Of a stretch of 53,106 bases of DNA, positions 46,165-53,106 are shown piece by piece; position 1 is the first letter of the stretch; each line of letters opens with the position of its first letter. A program made the position numbers and the translations under genes. The DNA is taken from positions 1,136,180 to 1,189,285 of the forward strand of contig NZ_PNXQ01000016.1 of NCBI RefSeq assembly GCF_005217525.1. The letters are read 5' to 3'. Below the pieces are notes generated by a model. The model had not been told where the DNA came from. It saw only the letters and a list, made by a program, of their open reading frames with translations, and did no database searches. The DNA is from Paenibacillus terrae. Its GTDB lineage: Bacteria > Bacillota > Bacilli > Paenibacillales > Paenibacillaceae.

Positions 46165-47280
46165 TTACAAAAATTGAAAAGGCTCGGTATTCACCTGAGA
46201 TACATGTACTTCCGTAGAGTATCGGCCTTCTTCCAACCGTTTGCGCATCCATTCTGCGGTTTTAGGCTTCATTATCTTCTCTGCGTTATGACCAGGGTCA
46301 ATGAGGGCAATGCCAGCCATAAGGGCATCCTGAGCCGTGTGATAGTCGATATCACCCGTAACTAAGACGTCAGCCCCTTTAAAAATTGACTTGTTTACAT
46401 AGCGACTGCCAGAGCCCCCGAGCACGGCTGCTTTTTTGATTGTACGTTCCAAGTCGCCCACTACGCGTACATGCTCGACGTTGAAGCCTTCTTTTACATC
46501 ATTGACAAACTCACGTAACGTGCGGGCTTCCTTGAGCTTACCTACCCGTCCCAGGCCAAATGTGCGGCCCTGCAAATCCATATGGTACAGGTCATAGGCT
46601 ACCTCTTCATAAGGATGAGCTTTGAGCATCGCCTGAACGACTTTGTTGCGTACTCCCTGTGGCACAACCGTCTCTATGCGTACTTCTTCGCTGCGTTCCA
46701 TTTTACCCGGCTCACCCAAAAACGGCTGTGTGCCTTCACCCGGCACGAAAGTTCCGTAGCCATCAATGTTAAAGCTGCAATGGCTGTAATTGCCGATATG
46801 TCCGGCCCCCGCACCCAGTACAGCATCCAACACCCGTTGATGATGTGTTTTCGGTACGAAAACGACAAGCTTGAACAATTGCTCCGTGTGGACATCTTCC
46901 AGCGTACCTTCACTTTGAATGCCCAAAGCTTCCGCCATCCAGTCGTTCATTCCGTCCTCCGCCGTATCCAGATTTGTGTGACTGACGTAGACAGCAATAT
47001 CGTTCTTAATGAGCTTTTCATACAGTCTGCCTGCAGGCTGATCCGTATTCAATGCTTTGAGTGGACGGAATATGATAGCATGATGAGCGATAATGAGGTC
47101 TGCCTTTATGCGGATCGCCTCTTCAACAACCTCATCATTGACATCAAGAGCTACCAGTATGTTTTTGATCTCTTTTTGCAGACTGCCCAGTTGAAGCCCG
47201 ATTCTGTCGTCCGGAACGGCCAAATATTTTGGAGCCAACTGCTCCATATAGCTAATTACCGTTTGTCCTTTGGCAAACAT
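46165..47280 (-). CDS. Nif3-like dinuclear metal centre protein (YqfO type)
   Basis: 371 residues, the long form with a PII-like insert (about 130-240) between two halves of the Nif3 hydrolase-like core. Visible: LQLGSLQKEIKNILVALDVN near residue 28, IIAHHAIIFRPLKAL near 63 (metal-binding His), VSHTNLDTAEDGMNDW near 98 and the late TGDIDYHTAQDAL. Annotated as GTP cyclohydrolase I type 2 in some databases, but the B. subtilis YqfO role is unclear. It overlaps trmK by 25 bp, with GGAGG before the ATG. Confidence 0.9.
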   Translation of the reverse strand: MFAKGQTVISYMEQLAPKYLAVPDDRIGLQLGSLQKEIKNILVALDVNDEVVEEAIRIKADLIIAHHAIIFRPLKALNTDQPAGRLYEKLIKNDIAVYVSHTNLDTAEDGMNDWMAEALGIQSEGTLEDVHTEQLFKLVVFVPKTHHQRVLDAVLGAGAGHIGNYSHCSFNIDGYGTFVPGEGTQPFLGEPGKMERSEEVRIETVVPQGVRNKVVQAMLKAHPYEEVAYDLYHMDLQGRTFGLGRVGKLKEARTLREFVNDVKEGFNVEHVRVVGDLERTIKKAAVLGGSGSRYVNKSIFKGADVLVTGDIDYHTAQDALMAGIALIDPGHNAEKIMKPKTAEWMRKRLEEGRYSTEVHVSQVNTEPFQFL

Positions 47281-48017
47281 GTAAGTACCTCCTCTAGCTG
47301 TTCAATTTGCTTGCGTAATTGTTGCTGCTTTTGCTGCGCCGATTCCTGCTCTGACCGCGCCAACTGTGCAAGCACATTTTGGAGCTTATGAATTTCCAGC
47401 TTCCATTTACGGAAAAAGACTTCATTGGGCTCTCTGACCAGCAACGGTCCAAGCTGTTCCAGCCAATTCTGCGTCAATACTAGCGAGCTACCGGAAAGGG
47501 CTAACGGTCGGTACAGTTCGCCCTGCTTCACAGGACTATCCGACACGGGTACAGCCGTCAAAACTTCGTATATCTTTCCGTCTTCTTCCATAATATGCTC
47601 GCCTGTCAATACCCATTGATGCTCGATCAGCCATCGACGCAAAATATCCTCGCCTACGTTTGGTTGTAAAATAAGCCGCTTCACTGAAGCCAGCTTGTCT
47701 TTCCCCTGCTCCAAAATGGAAGCGATTAAGGCTCCACCCATGCCGGCTATCGTAATAATATCAACCTCATGGGCTATAATTACGGCCAAACCGTCGCCTT
47801 TTCTAACCGTTATGCGGTCAGCCAGGCCTGCTTCAGCGACTTGCTTTTGAGCCGCTTGCAACGGCCCATCATTGACTTCGCCCGCCACAGCTTGCGTTAC
47901 CCGACCACTGCGCACCGCAGCCACAGGCAAAAGCCCATGGTCAGAGCCAATATCCGCTAATCTGCTCCCGACAGGAATTTGTTCCATAATATACTGTAAT
48001 CGTTGAGAAAGCTTCAT
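47256..48017 (-). CDS. trmK: tRNA (adenine22-N1)-methyltransferase TrmK
   Basis: SAM-dependent enzyme that makes m1A22 in tRNA. The SAM motif VGSRLADIGSDHGLLPVAAV is near residue 17, followed by ITIAGMGGALIASILEQG near 90 and LILQPNVGEDILRRWL near 118. The C-terminus is a coiled coil rich in Gln. The ATG at 48017 overlaps the upstream stop (ATGA), so translation is coupled to the preceding membrane protein; the longer ORF to 48065 is not used. About 253 residues. Matches yqfN before yqfO in B. subtilis. Confidence 0.92.
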   Translation of the reverse strand: MKLSQRLQYIMEQIPVGSRLADIGSDHGLLPVAAVRSGRVTQAVAGEVNDGPLQAAQKQVAEAGLADRITVRKGDGLAVIIAHEVDIITIAGMGGALIASILEQGKDKLASVKRLILQPNVGEDILRRWLIEHQWVLTGEHIMEEDGKIYEVLTAVPVSDSPVKQGELYRPLALSGSSLVLTQNWLEQLGPLLVREPNEVFFRKWKLEIHKLQNVLAQLARSEQESAQQKQQQLRKQIEQLEEVLTCLPKDKR

Positions 48018-48853
48018 GACGTCACCCACGTAATCCATTTTTTTCGAGTCCAAAATAAAATCCATACAACAATAGCCAACTTTAATAAGGCGTACAATAC
48101 ACCCTCTCCCGGCGCTTGAAGGCGCAGCACGATCATGTCTGCTTCAGGCATGAAAACCAATGTCATTCCGATAGCAAAATAAACCGAAGCCAGACGTGAA
48201 AAGCGGCGATGTACCCACCAGCTTAACCCTACAAGTAATGCTACATGTAAAATCCAAAATCCCTCAAGCATCACGTAAGAAGCTGTAGGCCAGTATCGCC
48301 CTATAAGCACTGCGTATACCAAAAGCAGTGCGATAAAGCCACAATAGTGAAGCAACCCGATACGCAAGGTTAAGCCCACAAGGCACCATACCAGCCCACA
48401 CAAACCGACAAGAACAAGAAACCAAAATTTAGGATCACCTTGGTGAAGCTGAATAATCCACACACCTGAACCCAGCATAATCACACTGCCCAAGGTACTC
48501 AGCATGGTGCTCATGCTCTTTTCTGAAGAATGCCAAACGGCGGCCACTCCATAGCAGATCCCGGTTATTGCACATGCCGAGAATATTTGCATTGCCAACG
48601 GAAAAGCGGTAAAATAAAAACCGATCAAACAAATGCAGGAAATAATGACAAAACCAAGAAGCCAGGCGATTCCATGCCCGTTTCTAAGATATGTAAGTAG
48701 CCCGGTGCTGCTGTGGCTATGGCTCTGGGACGGATTTTCGTCCTCCCGGTAGAGATTAGACAAAAAATCGCAATATTGCTCAGGGAGCAGCCGACTTCGC
48801 CGCCAATGCTCAATTTCATGTAACAGTATTGCCCGTTTTTTCTCCTGGTCCAA
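48014..48853 (-). CDS. Multi-pass membrane protein of unknown function between sigA and trmK
   Basis: About 279 residues, starting with a charged stretch (LDQEKKRAILLHEIEHWRRS, read from a TTG) and then about eight hydrophobic segments. Its function is not recognised. The TTG at 48853 has GGAGGGG 6 bp upstream. The in-frame ATG at 48880 would draw its ribosome site from the arm of the sigA terminator, so it is less likely. In B. subtilis cccA lies in this place instead. Confidence 0.7.
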   Translation of the reverse strand: MDQEKKRAILLHEIEHWRRSRLLPEQYCDFLSNLYREDENPSQSHSHSSTGLLTYLRNGHGIAWLLGFVIISCICLIGFYFTAFPLAMQIFSACAITGICYGVAAVWHSSEKSMSTMLSTLGSVIMLGSGVWIIQLHQGDPKFWFLVLVGLCGLVWCLVGLTLRIGLLHYCGFIALLLVYAVLIGRYWPTASYVMLEGFWILHVALLVGLSWWVHRRFSRLASVYFAIGMTLVFMPEADMIVLRLQAPGEGVLYALLKLAIVVWILFWTRKKWITWVTS

Positions 48854-48886
48854 GCTTTTCCCCTCCACCAAGGCTGCCATGGGATA

Positions 48887-48925
48887 AAAAAGACCTCCTG
48901 CGCGCTTCAAGCCGCAGAAGGTCCG
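48887..48925 (-). terminator. Terminator after sigA
   Basis: In minus-strand orientation GACCTTCTGCG and CGCAGGAGGTC pair (one G-U), followed by six T residues. The 3' arm contains AGGAGGT, which resembles a ribosome binding site. Confidence 0.8.
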
Positions 48926-48939
48926 CAATGTTACACTTT

Positions 48940-50073
48940 CTATTCGAGGAAATCCTTCAGTCGCTTACTGCGGCTTGGATGGCGCAGCTTGCGCAGCGCT
49001 TTAGCCTCAATCTGACGAATACGTTCGCGTGTAACACCGAACACTTTACCCACTTCCTCAAGGGTTCTGGTTCTGCCGTCGTCCAAACCAAAACGGAGAC
49101 GCAAGACGTTCTCTTCCCGTTCGGTCAACGTATCCAGTACATCCTCAAGCTGTTCCTTCAGAAGTTCATAGGCAGCCGCATCCGCAGGCGCCAGCGCTTC
49201 CTGATCCTCAATGAAATCCCCCAAATGTGAATCATCTTCTTCACCAATTGGCGTTTCCAATGAAACCGGTTCTTGGGCAATTTTCATAATTTCTCGTACT
49301 TTCTCCACGCTCAGCTCCATCTCCGCAGCCACTTCTTCTGGCGTAGGTTCCCGTCCCAGCTCTTGCAACAGTTGACGAGATACCCGAATCAACTTGTTGA
49401 TCGTCTCTACCATGTGCACAGGAATACGGATTGTTCTTGCCTGATCGGCTATAGCGCGCGTAATGGCCTGACGAATCCACCAGGTTGCATACGTACTGAA
49501 TTTAAATCCTTTTTCGTAATCAAATTTTTCTACTGCCTTAATCAGACCCATGTTACCTTCCTGAATCAGATCCAGGAAAAGCATTCCACGGCCAACATAA
49601 CGCTTGGCAATACTTACAACCAGACGCAAATTCGCTTCTGCGAGTCGACGTTTGGCTTCTTCATCACCGTTGTTGATCCGTTTTGCCAGCTCTACCTCAT
49701 CATCAGCGGAAAGGAGTGGTACACGGCCGATTTCCTTCAGGTACATCCGGACCGGATCATTGATTTTAATACCGGGAGGCAGGCTCAGATCGTCATCGTA
49801 GTTAAAGTCATCCCCGTCATTGTTCTCCGGGTCGTCGTTTTGACGCAATCTGGTAACTTCTTCGTCGTTGTCATTTACTACCTCAATCCCCAAGTCACCC
49901 AGTTGCTCATAAAACTCATCCATTTGCTCGGGGTCTTGATCAAACGACGATAGTTTTTCCATGATATCTTTGTAGTTCAGAGAGGAACTTTTTTTACCCA
50001 ACTCAATCAATTGATCTTTAACCTGATCCAGTGTCAGTTCCGTCTCCAGTTCAGTATGCTGATCATTCGCCAT
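48940..50073 (-). CDS. sigA: RNA polymerase principal sigma factor SigA (RpoD)
   Basis: The housekeeping sigma factor. 377 residues with an acidic region 1.1 (about 1-90), region 1.2 ([20 protein letters not shown]), region 2 ([18 protein letters not shown], then [20 protein letters not shown]), region 3, and region 4.2 ([20 protein letters not shown]) ending [14 protein letters not shown]. Length matches B. subtilis SigA. It follows dnaG by 43 bp as in the macromolecular synthesis operon. GGAGGAGGGAG precedes the start. Confidence 0.98.
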   Translation of the reverse strand: MANDQHTELETELTLDQVKDQLIELGKKSSSLNYKDIMEKLSSFDQDPEQMDEFYEQLGDLGIEVVNDNDEEVTRLRQNDDPENNDGDDFNYDDDLSLPPGIKINDPVRMYLKEIGRVPLLSADDEVELAKRINNGDEEAKRRLAEANLRLVVSIAKRYVGRGMLFLDLIQEGNMGLIKAVEKFDYEKGFKFSTYATWWIRQAITRAIADQARTIRIPVHMVETINKLIRVSRQLLQELGREPTPEEVAAEMELSVEKVREIMKIAQEPVSLETPIGEEDDSHLGDFIEDQEALAPADAAAYELLKEQLEDVLDTLTEREENVLRLRFGLDDGRTRTLEEVGKVFGVTRERIRQIEAKALRKLRHPSRSKRLKDFLE

Positions 50074-50116
50074 CTTTCGACTCCCTCCTCCCTAGAAACA
50101 TCCGACCTCTGTGTGT

Positions 50117-51934
50117 TCATTGTCTCTCTAGGGCTATAATCTCAATTACAATTTGTGCTGCGCGCAAAGCATCACCAGAACGCTCCGCGGCTCTCATTTC
50201 TTCTCTCTTCAAATCCAATTGCTTCTGCAATGGAAATTTGCACACCTGCTGAATACAATCGTCCAATACGTGTGGCGATACATCTGGAGCATCCATCATC
50301 ATAATCGAGCTTACAGTTTTTTCCAGACGGTCGTCTTGAAGAGAAGAAATAAATCGGCTTGTATCCGGTAATTTACCTTGTGCATAATAGGCGTATAGAT
50401 AAGCAGCAATTGCTGCATGATCCTCAATATTAAAGGCATCCCCCAGATGCTTCTCCACATATTGTGCAGTTTCTGCATCCTGCATCATCCAGTGGAGTAA
50501 TCTGCGTTCCGCCACATGATAAGCTGGCATGACATTTGGTTTTGCAATCTGCCCGTTTTTATGCCTACCATTATTCCACCGATTTTCGTTATTATCCCCA
50601 AAGTCCTGTTTTTTTTGCAGGGACTGTCGGAGTAAATTGCATTCTTGCTTTAAGGTTTCAAAATCCACCTTGACTTCAGCTGACACTTCGCGCAAATACA
50701 CTTCCCGCTCGGTCGGGGATGACAGAGGTGCAATGACATTTAATGCTTCGCGGGAGTACGCGATTCTTCCTTCTTCCTCTTGCAGTATATGGTTTTTTTT
50801 CAGATATATAAGCTTAAATTTCACCGTTGAAACGGCACTTTCGATAATTTGGCGCTGAAACCTTTCCCCGCCGTATTGCCGGATAAAATCATCCGGGTCC
50901 ATACCGTCGCTGACCAGCGCTACCTTAACGTGAAGTCCCGCATTTTCCAGCAACGGAAAATTTTTGAGCGCAGCAGCTTGTCCTGCCCGGTCACCATCAT
51001 AGCAAATAATGACCTCGTCGCACAGTCCTTTTAGCATCGTGGCATGATGCTCCGTCAAAGCTGTGCCCATAGCGGCCACCCCGTTCTGCACACCTGCTTC
51101 CCAAGCCGAGATAACATCGCCGTATCCTTCAAAAAGAACACTTTGGCGAAGCTTGCGAATCGAATTTTTGGCATGATGCAGATTATACAAGGTCCGGCTC
51201 TTATTGAACAGCTTGGTTTCCGGTGAATTCAAATACTTGGGCTGTCCTTCACCCAGTATACGGCCCGCAAAGGCAATTACTTTGCCATTTCGGTTCCAAA
51301 TAGGAAACATAATGCGATCCCTGAACCGATCCACATACCCATCACCCTCATGTCGGGGAGAGATAAGCCCGCCCTTTTCCATCTCAAGAGGATCGAAAGA
51401 ACGCTTCTCCAGAAACTGGACGATCGTATCCCATCGGTTGGGGGCATAGCCAATCTGAAATTGATCAATGATCTTGTCAGTAAATCCTCGTGACCGCAAA
51501 TACTCCATAGCCGGTTTGCCATGCTCCGTATTTTTAAGGAGAAAATGGTACATCTTAGAAGTTAGCTCGTACGCTTGCAACAACCTGTCCAACTCAGGAT
51601 GCTGGTGCGTTGACTCACGTCCCTGCCATTCGCCGAGAGGGATATGACTTTCTTCCGCCATTGTTCTGACAGCTTCGGGAAAGGATAGTCCTTCGATTTC
51701 CATCATAAATTTGATGGCATTGCCTCCCGCGCCGCAGCCGTAGCAGTAAAAAATCTGACGATCCGGTGTCACGGTGAATGAAGGGGTTTTTTCGGAATGA
51801 AAAGGACAGAGGCCTTTCATATATTTCCCCTGCTTGGTCAAATGCACGTACTTGCTTACCGTATCTACGATATCATGATGCTGTAAAACCGACTCAATGA
51901 TATCGTCCGGTATGTTGCCTTGTCCAGCACTCAT
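50117..51934 (-). CDS. dnaG: DNA primase DnaG
   Basis: Makes RNA primers at replication forks. 605 residues: an N-terminal CHC2 zinc finger (LCPFHSEKTPSF, FYCYGCGAGG at about residues 40-70), the catalytic core with TOPRIM motif (VLFEGYGDVISAWEAG near 265 and IICYDGDRAGQAA near 310), and a C-terminal helicase-binding domain. The ATG at 51934 (MSAGQGNIPDD) has GGTGG 5 bp upstream and is preferred to the longer ORF. Lies between yqxD and sigA. Confidence 0.97.
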   Translation of the reverse strand: MSAGQGNIPDDIIESVLQHHDIVDTVSKYVHLTKQGKYMKGLCPFHSEKTPSFTVTPDRQIFYCYGCGAGGNAIKFMMEIEGLSFPEAVRTMAEESHIPLGEWQGRESTHQHPELDRLLQAYELTSKMYHFLLKNTEHGKPAMEYLRSRGFTDKIIDQFQIGYAPNRWDTIVQFLEKRSFDPLEMEKGGLISPRHEGDGYVDRFRDRIMFPIWNRNGKVIAFAGRILGEGQPKYLNSPETKLFNKSRTLYNLHHAKNSIRKLRQSVLFEGYGDVISAWEAGVQNGVAAMGTALTEHHATMLKGLCDEVIICYDGDRAGQAAALKNFPLLENAGLHVKVALVSDGMDPDDFIRQYGGERFQRQIIESAVSTVKFKLIYLKKNHILQEEEGRIAYSREALNVIAPLSSPTEREVYLREVSAEVKVDFETLKQECNLLRQSLQKKQDFGDNNENRWNNGRHKNGQIAKPNVMPAYHVAERRLLHWMMQDAETAQYVEKHLGDAFNIEDHAAIAAYLYAYYAQGKLPDTSRFISSLQDDRLEKTVSSIMMMDAPDVSPHVLDDCIQQVCKFPLQKQLDLKREEMRAAERSGDALRAAQIVIEIIALERQ

Positions 51935-51980
51935 GTTAACCACCTTCATCTCTTTAGCACGTAAATATAATTCGATACCG

Positions 51981-52463
51981 TTATTCATTCTCCTGCAAGA
52001 AGAGTAAAAGTTTTGTCAGTTTATGTTGAAAAACTTCACGATCCTCTGCTGTAAAGGGTTTAGGACCTTTTCCGTAACGCCCTTTTTTCCTTTCCTTGGC
52101 AGAAGTATGACGGCGGTCGAGCATAAAATCAATCGAATCGTTTCGATACATTGCTCCGCGAAAGGACATTACCTCACAGCCTTTAGCCAAAGCAAGTGCG
52201 GCAAGACCGTAATCGTTAGTGGTTACAATGTCTCCCTGACGGATATGATTAGCAATATAGAGATCAGCGCTTTGGTCGCTACGGTCCACTTTTACGATGG
52301 TCACGCCTCCACTGCCCTGGATAAGATGATCATACGAAGATACCATAATAACCTGAACTTGAAAACGGGAAGCTGTATCCGCAATTTCGCTTTTGACAGG
52401 ACAAGCGTCTCCGTCGACAACGATCCGCACATCCGATAAACCTCCGGATATTCCCACAAGCAT
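51981..52463 (-). CDS. yqxD: UPF0178/DUF188 family protein (YqxD/YaiI)
   Basis: 160 residues. The family marks are VDGDACPVKSEI near residue 16, VTTNDYGLAALALAKG near 95 and LDRRHTSAKERKKGRYG near 122, a PIN-like fold of unknown role. Upstream of dnaG as in B. subtilis. Start 52463 has GGAG 7 bp upstream; a GTG at 52430 with its own GGAGG is possible. Confidence 0.85.
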   Translation of the reverse strand: MLVGISGGLSDVRIVVDGDACPVKSEIADTASRFQVQVIMVSSYDHLIQGSGGVTIVKVDRSDQSADLYIANHIRQGDIVTTNDYGLAALALAKGCEVMSFRGAMYRNDSIDFMLDRRHTSAKERKKGRYGKGPKPFTAEDREVFQHKLTKLLLFLQENE

Positions 52464-52487
52464 CCCTCATCTCCATCCGAATTCGAG

Positions 52488-52532
52488 TAAAATACGGAAC
52501 GGCTGCAAGATCGCTCCTACACCGTTCCGTAT
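52488..52532 (-). terminator. Terminator after glyS
   Basis: ATACGGAACGG and CCGTTCCGTAT form an 11-bp stem with a ~19-nt loop, followed on the minus strand by TTTTA. Confidence 0.7.
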
Positions 52533-52577
52533 ATTTATACCCATTTTTTCAAGTTGTTCATACTATTACAGCTGCGA

Positions 52578-53106
52578 TTAGCCCACGAGCTTGGAAAAAT
52601 CGGCAAAACGCTTCAGTTCTGTATCAATGGCGGCCAGTAATGCCAGACGGTTATTACGAAGCGCATCATCCTCAGCCATAACCATTACGGAATCAAAGAA
52701 CGCTGTTATCGCAGGAGTAATGGACGAAGCAATTGCTAAAGCTCGCGTGGCATCACCTTCCTGCAATGCTGTATGATAAGATTCATAAACGCCGTACCAT
52801 GCTTCATAGAGCGCTTTTTCACCCTGTTCCGTAAATTCACCCGTATTAACTGATGCATGAACAGCTTTTGCAGCCAAATTGCCTACACGGTTAAACGACT
52901 CTACCGTTGCTTTAAAGGCATCTCCCGTTTGTACTGCATTCATCAGAGCAGCTCCACGATTAACGACAGAAGCAACATCATCAAATCCGGCAGCAAGCAC
53001 AGCTTCTACGACGTCATAGCGAAGCGTCTCAGACAACAATTTTTTCACCCGCAAACCGAAGAATTCATGTAACTCTTTACGAATTTCATCGGCAGAACGT
53101 TTCATA
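52578..53106 (-). CDS. glyS: Glycyl-tRNA synthetase beta subunit, C-terminal part
   Basis: The frame is open at the window edge, so only the last ~176 residues are seen. They include the C-terminal helical, DALR-like tRNA-binding region: FDDVASVVNRGAALMNAVQT, SFNRVGNLAAKA, and VMAEDDALRNNRLALLAAID near the end. These match GlyS of the alpha2-beta2 glycyl-tRNA synthetase. The gene precedes yqxD-dnaG-sigA, matching conserved Bacillales order. Confidence 0.92.
   Translation of the reverse strand, partial: MKRSADEIRKELHEFFGLRVKKLLSETLRYDVVEAVLAAGFDDVASVVNRGAALMNAVQTGDAFKATVESFNRVGNLAAKAVHASVNTGEFTEQGEKALYEAWYGVYESYHTALQEGDATRALAIASSITPAITAFFDSVMVMAEDDALRNNRLALLAAIDTELKRFADFSKLVG

Noticed and set aside
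1..53106. CRISPR arrays, prophage, insertion sequences, tRNA or rRNA genes
   Set aside because: No regular spaced repeats, integrase or transposase genes, phage structural genes, or recognisable tRNA/rRNA sequences were seen on either strand.

Overview
The window is chromosomal DNA from an endospore-forming member of the Bacillales, most likely Paenibacillus. The reasons are spoVD inside the dcw cluster, an RsfA/GerR-type sporulation regulator, a CotD-like coat protein, bacillithiol synthesis (bshC), a MurE with the meso-diaminopimelate motif DNPR, and Bacillus-type gene order (glyS-yqxD-dnaG-sigA-trmK-nif3, nifZ-thiI, panE-bshC-mraZ). I see no prophage, insertion sequence, CRISPR array, tRNA or rRNA.

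Layout. (1) 1-10810, minus strand: division and cell wall cluster mraZ-rsmH-ftsL-pbpB-spoVD-murE-murF-mraY-murD, with murD cut by the window edge. (2) 11127-14068: ahcY and bshC under a clear sigma-A-type promoter. (3) 14194-18940: an oligopeptide ABC operon oppA-B-C-F with no OppD-type ATPase. (4) 19094-21316: DUF3397, panE, an RsfA/GerR regulator and a possible 31-codon ORF coupled to it. (5) 21522-22610, plus strand: a secreted coiled-coil protein of unknown function. (6) 22753-27484: PhoH/PIN ATPase, a possible small transcription unit, an LCP cell wall ligase and typA/bipA. (7) 27777-34857: membrane proteins, two divergent TerC paralogues, thiI with its cysteine desulfurase, a lytic transglycosylase and small DUF proteins. 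(8) 35045-44714: a subtilase, a CotD-like protein, a MocR regulator, a MarR regulator with a heterodimeric ABC exporter, and an aminotransferase. (9) 45061-45458: RNase P RNA, which looks class A. (10) 45534-53106: flavin reductase-like protein, nif3, trmK, a membrane protein, sigA, dnaG, yqxD and the end of glyS.

How the genes fit together. Most of the window is core metabolism: peptidoglycan precursor synthesis (MurDEF, MraY), septal and spore transpeptidases (PBP2B, SpoVD), teichoic acid ligation (LCP), peptide uptake (Opp), thiol chemistry (BshC, AhcY, NifZ, ThiI) and the macromolecular synthesis operon (DnaG, SigA). The accessory part is small, mainly the MocR/MarR/ABC/aminotransferase block at 37-45 kb.

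The least explained items are the PcsB-like coiled-coil protein without a catalytic domain, the self-contained ~170-nt transcription unit near 24.3 kb with a palindrome on its promoter, the coupled mini-ORF before the RsfA-like gene, the class A RNase P RNA, and the single-ATPase Opp operon. No wholly new multi-gene system is evident.
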